A DNA stretch of 64,000 nucleotides, from NCBI GenBank assembly GCA_016795465.1, contig JAEUHK010000078.1:31058-95057 (forward strand), given 5' to 3'. The notes under the pieces were generated by a model that made no database searches, was not told where the DNA came from, and was given only the letters and a program-made list of their open reading frames with translations. The stretch comes from Verrucomicrobiaceae bacterium. Its GTDB lineage: Bacteria > Verrucomicrobiota > Verrucomicrobiia > Verrucomicrobiales > Verrucomicrobiaceae. Made by a program: the position numbers and the translations under genes. Numbering within the stretch: the first letter of the stretch is position 1; every line of letters starts with the position of its first letter. Positions 8,840-16,850 of the stretch are shown one piece after another.

Positions 8840-10371
8840 GCGGCGGTTTCGGTGCGCACCGGCATCTCGATGCGGGCTTCCTCGACCTTCTTGGCAAACC
8901 ACGCTTCGAAAACGCCCTCGCCTTCGCGATTGGCAAGGCTGTCGGCCTGCTGCTTGCGGAGGCTGGCGGCGTTGTCGCTCTTGCGCAGTTCCTTGGCGTT
9001 CACAAAGACGAGCACGGTGCCCTTGTCGGTATCGACAGCCTGCGAGACCTGGCCCACTCCGGTCTTCTGCGCTTCGCGGGCGATCTGTGCGCTATTCGGA
9101 ATGTTCGGAGCCGGTGTGGCGGCATCGAGTTCGATCACCGGAGCCAACGTGAGCTTCTTCTCCTTCACGAGGTCCTCGATCTTCTTCTTGTCCTTCAAAC
9201 CGGCGACGAGGAAGTCACGCGCCTCATTCACGGCCTTCGTGCGAGCCTCGGCGGCTTTCTTCTCGACGATGCTATCCTTCACCTTGTCCTTCACGGCGGC
9301 GAGTTCCTGCTGCTTCGGCTCTTCGAGCGAGGAGATGGTGAAAAGATACCAGCCCTTGTCGGTCTTCACCGCGTCCGAGACGGGCTGGGTCTTGGGCTGG
9401 CTGAAAATGGCCTCGATGAAGGCTGACTCGGTTTTCAGAGCTTCCGGCGGCGTGGCCTGCTCGAACGCTGCAATGGTTTCGACCTTCTCTTTGAGTTCAG
9501 CAGCCAGTTTTTCGAGATTGGCATCACGACCCGCAGCGAGGGCTTTCTCTGTAAAAGCATTCAAACGATCCGAGACGGCCTTTTGGAGCTTCTGACGCTC
9601 TTCGAGGGGCTTCTTGTCGAGATCCTTCGGATTTTCGAAGAACACATACTTCACCGCACGCTTCTCGACGGTCATGTAGCTTTCCTTGGCTTCTTCGTAG
9701 GCCTTCTTGATCTCGTCGTCGGTAACCTTGATGTCCTTTTTGAAGGCTTCCGTGTCGAACGCGATGGTCGAGACCTTCATCGTCTGCTGGTTGCTGGCAT
9801 ACTGCTTCTCCGCGGCAAAGCTGGAGGCGGCGTAATTCTTCGTGACGAGTTCCTTCAGCTTATCGAGGCCGATTTTGAGGCGCATGATGTCGAGCAGGTC
9901 AGCGGTGCTGAGGCCATACATGCCGGCGGTTTCTTCCACCTGCTGGCCGCGGGACGGGTCAAAGACGCCGTTGGTCTGCATGTTCGGCAGTTTCTTGAGC
10001 GCCTCGACGGCCTCGGCATCGCTGGCGCGGATGCCGGTGTCTTCGAGGAGCTGCTTCAGCACCAACGCGGTGCCGACGATGCCGCCGCCGCTGTTCGAGC
10101 CGTCCTGCCCGCCGAGGCTGCTGAGGCCGATGTAGAGGTCAAACATGCTCAGGTGCTGCATCGCAAACTGCAGCGAGCGGCCCACCTGGCCCACCTCTGC
10201 ATTCGTGTAGTCCTTGCCATAAACAGTCAGCGCATGATCGCTGGGCAGCGCCTTGGCCACCTGGGCGGTCTTGTCGAAGCGCCAGCCGCCCCAGACGGAG
10301 AAGGTGATGATGATGACGATCGTGAGGACGATCAGGAAGGCTCCACGATGGCGGCGAAAGAACTCAAGCAT
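8836..10371 (-). CDS. SurA/PpiD-like peptidyl-prolyl isomerase, membrane-anchored
   Basis: This 511-residue protein starts MLEFFRRHRGAFLIVLTIVI, a short cytoplasmic basic segment followed by one membrane helix, as in PpiD. The remainder is periplasmic: a SurA-N/PpiD-like helical domain with a long helical extension, then a region around 290-400 (for example VSDAVKTDKGWYLFTISSLE) typical of parvulin-type domains, and a Lys/Glu-rich tail. Family role: folding of exported and outer-membrane proteins. The start is the ATG complementary to 10369-10371, chosen because the membrane helix then begins at about residue 10. It is translationally coupled to the TPR gene downstream. Whether the isomerase domain is active cannot be told. 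Confidence 0.75.
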   Translation of the reverse strand: MLEFFRRHRGAFLIVLTIVIIITFSVWGGWRFDKTAQVAKALPSDHALTVYGKDYTNAEVGQVGRSLQFAMQHLSMFDLYIGLSSLGGQDGSNSGGGIVGTALVLKQLLEDTGIRASDAEAVEALKKLPNMQTNGVFDPSRGQQVEETAGMYGLSTADLLDIMRLKIGLDKLKELVTKNYAASSFAAEKQYASNQQTMKVSTIAFDTEAFKKDIKVTDDEIKKAYEEAKESYMTVEKRAVKYVFFENPKDLDKKPLEERQKLQKAVSDRLNAFTEKALAAGRDANLEKLAAELKEKVETIAAFEQATPPEALKTESAFIEAIFSQPKTQPVSDAVKTDKGWYLFTISSLEEPKQQELAAVKDKVKDSIVEKKAAEARTKAVNEARDFLVAGLKDKKKIEDLVKEKKLTLAPVIELDAATPAPNIPNSAQIAREAQKTGVGQVSQAVDTDKGTVLVFVNAKELRKSDNAASLRKQQADSLANREGEGVFEAWFAKKVEEARIEMPVRTETAA

Positions 10372-10512
10372 GGGAAAACGGGGGCTGGTGAGGAAGGGAG
10401 GGCGGATTAAGGCGCTGGCAGCCGGAGGGGCAACCGGAAAGTCACGCTGTTTGCAGGGATCAGCAGCAAAGTGGTTGCCGCATTCGGCGGGCGCGGCTTG
10501 GATGCATGCCGC

Positions 10513-11763
10513 ATGTCCGCCCAGCGTCTCTCGCCCTACCACATCCTCTACGTCGATGACGAGGAGAAGGCGCTGCATTACTTCCGGGAGATTTTTGGCG
10601 ACGATTACGTCGTCCACATCGCCAACAACGCCCTTGATGGCTACAAGATCCTCGAGGCCTACGGCCCGCAGATCGGGCTGGTGCTGACCGACCAGCGCAT
10701 GCCCGGTGCCAGCGGCGTGGAGCTGCTAGAGCAGGCCCGCAAGCTCTCCCCGAATGCCGTGCGCATCCTCGTCACGGCCTACACGGACTATCAGGCCGCG
10801 GTCAATGCCGTGAATGACGGCCGCGTCTTCCGCTACCTGCACAAGCCTTGGGACCCCGAGGAGCTTTCCCACACCATCAAGCACGCCCTCGATTACTACC
10901 AGGTGCTCGTCGAACGCGAGCGGCTGCTGGCGGAGAAGGCGGACACGCTACGCCACATGCTCGCCGCGGACCGTGTCTCCGGCCTGGGCATCATGGCGGA
11001 AGGCCTGAATCACCATCTGCGCAACGCCTTGACCGTCGTGCGGGCCTTCATCGACCTCGCGCCGATGAAGATCATCGAGGAGCTGAATGGAGCCCCGCCA
11101 CGCGACACCAGCTTCTGGCTCGACATCCAAAGCCAGGCCGCCACGCAGATCGACCGCATCCAGGCGCTGCTTTCCCGCCTCGCCGATGCCTCGCAGGCGA
11201 AACGCCTGATGCGGGCCGATGAGATCAGCCTCCAGGCCGTGCTCGAAGAGATGCTGAACGTCTTTGGCCAGCAGCTCGTGGAAAAGAATCTGCACGTCGA
11301 CGTGGAGCTCGATCCGAATCTGCCGCACCTCATGGTGCATGGCGGACGCTTCCGCCAGATGTGGCGCCTGCTTTTCGTCGAGGAGATCACCCACCTGGCC
11401 GAGGGAGACAGCATTCAAATCAGCGCCACCACCGAGCTGGATGCCGCGGGCGGGGCGCACCTCGTCGTCTGCCTTCGCGATACCGGCCTGTGGCATGCGC
11501 ACGACCGCACCTCGAACCTCTTTGACCCGTTTTTCACCCGCAGCCGCCGCCCGGATGACTTCGGCGTGAACATGATGGCCATCTACGTGACCATGCATCT
11601 GCACGGCGGCAATGCCGAGGCCCGCATGCTGGAGCCGCGCGGCCTGGAGATCCGCCTGCGGATGCCGCTCGATCCGAACACCCCGCCGCAGGAGGAAAAC
11701 GAGTTCTTCCGCAAGATGAACCGCCACGAGCAGCGCTGGCGCGAACGCGAGGAGATGAAGTAA
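10513..11763 (+). CDS. Receiver domain protein with histidine-kinase-like output
   Basis: This 416-residue protein begins with a response-regulator receiver (about 8-125): acidic pocket D15, D16, E17, phospho-acceptor D60 in LVLTDQRMPG, and K111 in YLHKPWDPEEL. The LVTAYTDYQAAVNAVN stretch is typical of HD-GYP/kinase-linked receivers. A helical segment carries an H-box-like GLGIMAEGLNHHLRNALT with His at 167/168. The C-terminal part resembles a HATPase domain (VCLRDTGLWHAHDRTSNLFD, then PFFTRSRR), but its G-boxes are poor. It is probably a hybrid sensor-type protein without a membrane or DNA-binding domain. The start at 10513 excludes 14 unlikely leading residues. It is divergent from the SurA-like gene; 141 bases separate them. 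Confidence 0.75.
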   Translation: MSAQRLSPYHILYVDDEEKALHYFREIFGDDYVVHIANNALDGYKILEAYGPQIGLVLTDQRMPGASGVELLEQARKLSPNAVRILVTAYTDYQAAVNAVNDGRVFRYLHKPWDPEELSHTIKHALDYYQVLVERERLLAEKADTLRHMLAADRVSGLGIMAEGLNHHLRNALTVVRAFIDLAPMKIIEELNGAPPRDTSFWLDIQSQAATQIDRIQALLSRLADASQAKRLMRADEISLQAVLEEMLNVFGQQLVEKNLHVDVELDPNLPHLMVHGGRFRQMWRLLFVEEITHLAEGDSIQISATTELDAAGGAHLVVCLRDTGLWHAHDRTSNLFDPFFTRSRRPDDFGVNMMAIYVTMHLHGGNAEARMLEPRGLEIRLRMPLDPNTPPQEENEFFRKMNRHEQRWREREEMK

Positions 11764-11828
11764 GAGATCGAACGCCGTCTTGCGTCCGGCACTGATCCTG
11801 CGGAAGGTTCCCGGCCTCACCCCACCGC

Positions 11829-13130
11829 ATGCCGAAACTCACTTTCATCCTCGAAGATGGACAGGAAATCATCGTCCCACTGACCGACCGCATCACGATC
11901 GGCAGCACGGATCAGAATGATGTCTTCGTGGATGACGAGCGAGTCTCCCGGCAGCATGCCGAGCTGCTCATGAATGCGGATGGCAGCGTGCAGGTCTTCG
12001 ATTTGAAGTCCGCCGCCGGCACCTTCGTGAACGGACAACGCGTCTTGAGCCACACGCTGCTTCACGGTGATCAGCTCGCTTTTGGCCCGCTGAAGGCCGT
12101 GCTCGATCTCGAGCTGCCACCTGCTCCCTCGGCCAAGACCCGCCGCGTGCCCGTCAGCTCCCCTGCCCCGTCTGCCATCCCGAGCGAAGAACTGCGAGCC
12201 GCGGAGAACCGCCTCGCCCTGCTCGAAGCAGCGGCCAAGCAGGCCGAGGCGAAGCAGCAGGAATGGCTCGCCGCCATCGAAGGCCTCACCCGCGAGCATG
12301 CGGAGAAGTCCGCCAGCCTCGCGACGCTCACCAGCCAGCTCGATGGCAAGACCGCGGCAGTCGCGAACACGCAAAAGCAGCTCGAAAGCATCACCACCAG
12401 CCTGCTTGCCGAAGAAAACAAGCTGGCCGCCGTTCGCCGTGAACACGAAGAAATCGCCGCGAAGGCGCAAAGCAGCCAGCAACAGCTCCGCGAGGCCGAG
12501 GAGCAATGCGCCAAGCTTCGCAGCCAGATCGCCGAACTCGCTCCGATGGAGCAAAAGCTCGCTTCGTTGGAAAACAGCATCGCCGAGGCGGAGAAGCGTC
12601 AAAAGGTCCACGAAACGGCCATCGCAGGTCTTCAGCAGGAGCGGACGCATCAGGAGCAGGCTCTCGTGAAAATCGAGACCAGCCTCGCGGAGGCGCAGGC
12701 TGCTCTCACGAGTTGCCGCGACGATCTCACCTCCAGCAAACAGCAGGTCGAGGAGCTTCGCGCACGTCGTGCGGAGCTCGAAGCGGCCAACAACGCCCCG
12801 CTCGATGACCTTCACCGCCGCATCGAAAAGGCGCGAGGCGAGCTCGCGACGCTCGAAGCACGTCTGCGGCCACTGCGGGATTGGAAAGAGGCGCAGGATC
12901 GCCGTCTCGCGCAGCTCGGACTGCTGCCGCCGAATTCACCGGAAGCCCGCGAGCTGCTGCGCGAGATCGATTCCGAGGCCGCGGACCTTTTGCAGATCGT
13001 GAACATCCCGCCCAGCCGCACACCGCGTGTCGTGCAGGTCGAGCCGCCCTACTTCAACGGCGTGCCGCTGAAGTCCGGCCACGTTCGCGTGCAAATGGGC
13101 AGCGTCACCGAGGGCGAAAGCGAGGCTTGA
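11829..13130 (+). CDS. FHA domain protein with long coiled coil
   Basis: This 433-residue protein has an N-terminal forkhead-associated domain (about residues 5-95): RITIGSTDQNDVFVDDERVS, then RQHAELLM, and GTFVNGQRV, which hold the conserved Gly-Ser, Ser-x-x-His and Asn residues for phosphothreonine binding. An Ala/Glu/Gln/Lys-rich coiled coil follows, from roughly 118 to 350, then a C-terminal region ending EPPYFNGVPLKSGHVRVQMG. No membrane segment is present. FHA domains read Ser/Thr kinase output, so this could act downstream of a kinase; the kinase-like gene at 298-2649 is a candidate only by proximity. It follows the receiver protein by 65 bases in the same direction, so the two are possibly co-transcribed. 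Confidence 0.8.
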   Translation: MPKLTFILEDGQEIIVPLTDRITIGSTDQNDVFVDDERVSRQHAELLMNADGSVQVFDLKSAAGTFVNGQRVLSHTLLHGDQLAFGPLKAVLDLELPPAPSAKTRRVPVSSPAPSAIPSEELRAAENRLALLEAAAKQAEAKQQEWLAAIEGLTREHAEKSASLATLTSQLDGKTAAVANTQKQLESITTSLLAEENKLAAVRREHEEIAAKAQSSQQQLREAEEQCAKLRSQIAELAPMEQKLASLENSIAEAEKRQKVHETAIAGLQQERTHQEQALVKIETSLAEAQAALTSCRDDLTSSKQQVEELRARRAELEAANNAPLDDLHRRIEKARGELATLEARLRPLRDWKEAQDRRLAQLGLLPPNSPEARELLREIDSEAADLLQIVNIPPSRTPRVVQVEPPYFNGVPLKSGHVRVQMGSVTEGESEA

Positions 13131-13142
13131 TCTTCGACCAGC

Positions 13143-13553
13143 TCATCGGTCGAGCTTTTCGCGTTTCCGCTGCTTTGTGAGGAAATCGAGCCCGCAGGCC
13201 AGTTTCTTCGCCAGCGGTGATTTCAGATCCACCGCCCGCCAGAAGGGCGTGATGGCCTTCAGCGGCTTTCCAGCCTCATGCATCTCCCACGCACGCTCCG
13301 CGGCGATGCGCAGAAAGATGCCCGCCGTGAGCGGACAGGTGAAATCCGCCTTGTGAGCCGCCGCCAGATCATCGCGCAGTTGCGGCATCGAGCGTGATTC
13401 GCCCTCGGGAATGCTTTCGACATAGGCCGCGATGACCGCCGGCGTGGGAATGAGCATCCTCACGCCCGGCTCCTGCCCTGCGTAGGGCTTTTCGAGCATC
13501 TTCACGACGACTTCAGAAGGATGAGTGAACTTCTCAGACCAAGACTTTGCCAT
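13143..13553 (-). CDS. MGMT-like small protein
   Basis: This 136-residue cytoplasmic protein contains MPQLRDDLAAAHKADFTCPL, then TAGIFLRIAAE and TPFWRAV. These resemble a small family often labelled MGMT-like or DNA-binding methyltransferase-like, with one conserved Cys in the TCPLTAG segment. It lacks the PCHR active-site motif of true alkylguanine-DNA alkyltransferases, so methyl-transfer activity should not be assumed. It is convergent with the FHA gene, 12 bases apart. The family label comes from recall and is moderately secure. Confidence 0.55.
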   Translation of the reverse strand: MAKSWSEKFTHPSEVVVKMLEKPYAGQEPGVRMLIPTPAVIAAYVESIPEGESRSMPQLRDDLAAAHKADFTCPLTAGIFLRIAAERAWEMHEAGKPLKAITPFWRAVDLKSPLAKKLACGLDFLTKQRKREKLDR

Positions 13554-13594
13554 GCCGCATGATGCTCATGCTCTTTCTTCTGCCAAGCTTGCAA

Positions 13595-15148
13595 TCACCG
13601 GCGTGTGCCCACCATGACCGGCAGACCAATCGAGATCGTGCCACTCATGCGGGAATACATCTCGATCATCTTGCGATCCGCTTCCGAGATGCCCGGCTGG
13701 GTCGCCATCCATGCGGTGGCGGCCTTGGCATCCGACCTCATCCACACGGCAGCGACGTTGTTCAGCGCTCCATCCCGCACTTTGGCATCCGGAATCTTCA
13801 TCACCTCAGCGATGGCAGCGTTGGGATCGCTGCTGGCCAGCGAGCGGGCGTATCCCGCCACGGCGAGATCCTTGTCCGATGAGTCCGGCAAGGCCTTCAG
13901 CCACTGGCTGACGGCCGCAGGATCGTTCTTGGCCCATTCGGCACTGAGCTGGCACACGTTGCGATCACGGCTGATCGAGTCTGGCAGTTCATTAAGCAGC
14001 TCGATGGCTTCGTTGTAGTTGCCTTTGCGGATCAAGTTATCGCTCATGCTGTCCATGACGCGTGTCTTGAAGGCCGGATCGGTGAGGCGGGAGAGAAGCT
14101 GGCCGCGCTCCGCCGAGGTGAAGCCTTCCGTGTAGTAGGAAAAGTAAAAGCGCACGTCATCGAGCATCTTCGAGTCCTTGATGCTGCTGAGGTGCTCCGT
14201 GGCGGCCACGGGATCGCTTTTGAACCAGTCTCCCCACGCCCGTTTGAAGGATTGCTGTCGCACTTCCCCATCGGGAATCGTCGCCACATAGTCCATCGCC
14301 GCCTTGGGATCGGATTTCGACCACGCACCCACCGCGGCAGCGACGGCCTCCTGGCGCAGTTTGGGGTTCGTTTGGGCGATCGCCCAGTCAAAGGCCGCCT
14401 TGGGATCACGTTCGATCCAGCCTTCCATGAGACTGCTCAGCATGGAGCCGCGCTTCGATTCGTCTTTGAACCGCAAAACGAGTCCCGCGGCCTTCAGCGG
14501 ATCTTGCTCCGCGAGGCTCGACAGCTCCTTATTGAAACTCACGGCGTAGTTCGCCATCACCTCGGGATGGGCCAGCGCATGCTCGATGGCCGCCGTGACA
14601 TCTTTTTTGCTCCACTCGTTCATCACCGCACCGATGGCACCCGTGCGCCGGCCGCCCATGCCGAGCGTCTGCACCATTTCGAGAGCAGCTTTGGGATTGC
14701 TACGCGCCAGAACCGCCGCCACCGAGCCCGCGAGCATGCCGCGAGTGTCCGATGTGTCCGCGAGCACAGCCTTCCACGCGGCGGGCATGTCCTTCACCGC
14801 CCAGGCTTGAAACAAAACGGCACGCAGGCCATCCCGCTCCACGCTTCGCGGTTTCTTCGCCAGCAGGTCCAGCGCGGTCTTCAACTGCTCCACGCTCAAA
14901 TCCGCCGCGGCCTTCTTTGCCGACTTCAAATCGTAATCCTTCAAAAGATCGTTCATCAGCGACTCGAGGTTCACCACGCCCTTCCCCGCCTGCATCGCCC
15001 CCGCAGCTCCGTTTGATGCACTCGGTGCTTTGCCATCCGGTTTCACCGCGCCTTCCACCGCTTCGACCTCCACCTGAGTTGTTTTCAAGCCATAACCGGC
15101 TCCGAGGCCGACCAACAGACACATCAAACAAAGCGCGATGATTTTCAT
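13595..15148 (-). CDS. Secreted helical-repeat protein (W-x-x-x-D-P-x-A-A repeats)
   Basis: This 517-residue protein has an N-terminal signal peptide or anchor (MKIIALCLMCLLVGLGAGYG). The rest is made of about ten degenerate alpha-helical repeats, each with a motif such as WIERDPKAAFDWA, WSKSDPKAAMDYV, WFKSDPVAATEHL, WAKNDPAAVSQWL or WMRSDAKAATAWM, spaced about 30-40 residues. The periodicity resembles TPR/Sel1-type superhelices, which serve as protein-binding scaffolds, but I recognise no named family. It probably lies in the periplasm or at the outer membrane. A 338-base repeat-rich gap separates it from hflX. Confidence 0.7.
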   Translation of the reverse strand: MKIIALCLMCLLVGLGAGYGLKTTQVEVEAVEGAVKPDGKAPSASNGAAGAMQAGKGVVNLESLMNDLLKDYDLKSAKKAAADLSVEQLKTALDLLAKKPRSVERDGLRAVLFQAWAVKDMPAAWKAVLADTSDTRGMLAGSVAAVLARSNPKAALEMVQTLGMGGRRTGAIGAVMNEWSKKDVTAAIEHALAHPEVMANYAVSFNKELSSLAEQDPLKAAGLVLRFKDESKRGSMLSSLMEGWIERDPKAAFDWAIAQTNPKLRQEAVAAAVGAWSKSDPKAAMDYVATIPDGEVRQQSFKRAWGDWFKSDPVAATEHLSSIKDSKMLDDVRFYFSYYTEGFTSAERGQLLSRLTDPAFKTRVMDSMSDNLIRKGNYNEAIELLNELPDSISRDRNVCQLSAEWAKNDPAAVSQWLKALPDSSDKDLAVAGYARSLASSDPNAAIAEVMKIPDAKVRDGALNNVAAVWMRSDAKAATAWMATQPGISEADRKMIEMYSRMSGTISIGLPVMVGTRR

Positions 15149-15258
15149 GGTGGACCGCAGCGTATCAGGATGCCCATTCCTAGGTCAACCCTCATTCTGC
15201 CGGGCATCTCGGTTCATTCGGGAAGTAGGTGAGGAAGCGATCAAACACTGGCAGCCAC

Positions 15259-15312
15259 TTGGACTGCGGCAGCCTGCTGCCGCTTTCGGGAGGCCAGCCT
15301 GCTGGCCGTCGA
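15259..15312 (+). repeat. REP-like element, copy A
   Basis: This element contains two neighbouring palindromes, CGGCAGCCTGCTGCCG and GGCCAGCCTGCTGGCC, joined by CTTTCGGGA. The first 26 bases (15261-15286) are the reverse complement of 15414-15440 in copy B apart from one extra base there. Confidence 0.85.
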
Positions 15313-15389
15313 GCATTTCATGACTCCATATCGGCATGACGTTTCCGCGCTTGCGGTAGCGGAGAGGTTTTCCGGCAGACTGGAGACTT

Positions 15390-15443
15390 CGGCGGCAGCA
15401 GGGCTGCCTCGGAAAAGCGGCAGCAGGGCTGCCGCAGTCCAAG
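15390..15443 (-). repeat. REP-like element, copy B
   Basis: This is the inverted partner of 15259-15312 with the same two-hairpin layout (GGCAGCAGGGCTGCC and CGGCAGCAGGGCTGCCG). Homology extends a few bases past the hairpins on the outer side. Confidence 0.85.
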
Positions 15444-15486
15444 GCTTGGCCAAACACCGCCGAAACTTGAGGACCGCACCAATTTC

Positions 15487-16782
15487 TCAATGCAGGACAA
15501 AAGCCGCAAAACGGTTCTCGATTCGCTTGGGCACCACGCATTGCACGCGGGCACGACCGGTCTCGTAGTCTTCGGCCAGCACCTTGCCTTCTTGATGGGC
15601 GAGGGCCACGAGGTCCATGCGGTCGAGCGGCAGATCGAGATCGAGGCGCACCACGCGGTCGATCATGAAATCATGCAGGCGGTGCAAAAGGTCCTCGATG
15701 CCCTGGCCGGTCTTCACCGAGACGGGAACGGCATCCGGAAAATCACGCCGCAGCTCGTTCATCCGCGTGTCATCGACGAGATCGATCTTGTTGAGCACGA
15801 GCAGGACGCGTTTGTCCCCTGCTCCGAGCTCGCCAAGCACCTGCGTGGTCGTTTGATAAAACTTCAAAGCCTCGGGCGAGCTGGCATCGACGACGTGAAT
15901 GAGGAAATCCGCGAGCACCGACTCCTCCAGCGTGGCGCGGAAGGACTGCACGAGGTCGTGCGGGAGGTTTCGCACAAAGCCGACGGTATCCGTGACGAGC
16001 AAAGACTGGCCGTCCGGCAGCTCCATGCGCCGTGTGGTGGTATCGAGCGTGGCGAACAGCTTGTTCTCCGCCAGCACATCGGCGGCGGTGAGCTTGTTGA
16101 GCAGCGATGATTTGCCCGCGTTGGTATACCCGACGATGGCAGCATGCGGCAGCGGCACGCGGCTGCGTTCCTTGCGCATCGTGTCACGCACACGGCGCAC
16201 GTCTTCGAGCTCGGCCTTCACGCGGTCGAGGCGTTGATGCGCGAGGCGGCGGTCGGTTTCGAGCTGCGTTTCCCCTTCACCACGAGCCGCTCCAGCACCG
16301 CCTTTGCCACCACCTGCACCACCGCCCTGACGGTCAAGGTGCGCCCACATGCGGGTGAGACGCGGGATGGAGTATTCGAGGCGTGCCAGCTCCACCTGGA
16401 GACGTGCCTCACGCGTGCGGGCCCGCATGTTGAAGATGTCGAGGATGACCTCGTGGCGGTCGATCACGCAGATATCGCCCTCCGTTTCCCACGCACGCTG
16501 CTGTGCGGGGCTGAGTTCATTATCCCACACGATGCAATCAGCCTCCAGAGCCTTCGCTTTGTCGGTGAGTTCCTTCGTCTTGCCGCTGCCGATGAGGTAA
16601 CGCGCCGTGTGCTCGCGGGCAAAGACGAGATCGCTGCCCACGATGGCGATGCCGAGCGTGCTCACCAGCTCGCCGAGCTCGTCGAGCAATGCCTGTGCCT
16701 CATCCTTGCGGCGGCGGTCAAAATACGCGCCGATGAGGAAGGCCTTCTCGACCTGCTGGGGCTTTTCACGGACATCAAACAT
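15487..16782 (-). CDS. hflX: GTPase HflX
   Basis: This 431-residue protein has the HflX layout. An N-terminal HflX domain (about 10-190) contains IGSGKTKELTDKAKALEADC, then VWDNELSPAQQRAWE and DRHEVILDIFNMRA. The Gly-rich linker GGGAGGGKGGAGAARGEGET precedes a coiled segment. The GTPase domain has a P-loop GYTNAGKSSLLNKL, G3 DTVGFVRNLP and G4 NKIDL. HflX is a ribosome-associated GTPase that splits or rescues stalled ribosomes after stress. The ATG complementary to 16780-16782 is chosen because an 84-base upstream extension would run into the divergent gene's leader. There is no strong Shine-Dalgarno. It is divergent from the gene at 16851. Confidence 0.93.
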   Translation of the reverse strand: MFDVREKPQQVEKAFLIGAYFDRRRKDEAQALLDELGELVSTLGIAIVGSDLVFAREHTARYLIGSGKTKELTDKAKALEADCIVWDNELSPAQQRAWETEGDICVIDRHEVILDIFNMRARTREARLQVELARLEYSIPRLTRMWAHLDRQGGGAGGGKGGAGAARGEGETQLETDRRLAHQRLDRVKAELEDVRRVRDTMRKERSRVPLPHAAIVGYTNAGKSSLLNKLTAADVLAENKLFATLDTTTRRMELPDGQSLLVTDTVGFVRNLPHDLVQSFRATLEESVLADFLIHVVDASSPEALKFYQTTTQVLGELGAGDKRVLLVLNKIDLVDDTRMNELRRDFPDAVPVSVKTGQGIEDLLHRLHDFMIDRVVRLDLDLPLDRMDLVALAHQEGKVLAEDYETGRARVQCVVPKRIENRFAAFVLH

Positions 16783-16850
16783 GGGGGCCGGAGAATGCAG
16801 CGCGGAGAGGTCTTGCCAAGCTGCATGTTCATCCGACAAAATAGGCCTGC

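Larger units (their letters stand above)
15149..15486. other. Non-coding gap between two minus-strand genes
   Basis: No supported gene lies here; the short frames present are formed by palindromic repeats. The region holds an inverted pair of REP-like elements (15259-15312 and 15390-15443) that would place strong hairpins between hflX and the repeat protein. Confidence 0.7.

Noticed and set aside
13143..13553. True O6-alkylguanine-DNA alkyltransferase
   Set aside because: The PCHR active-site motif is absent.
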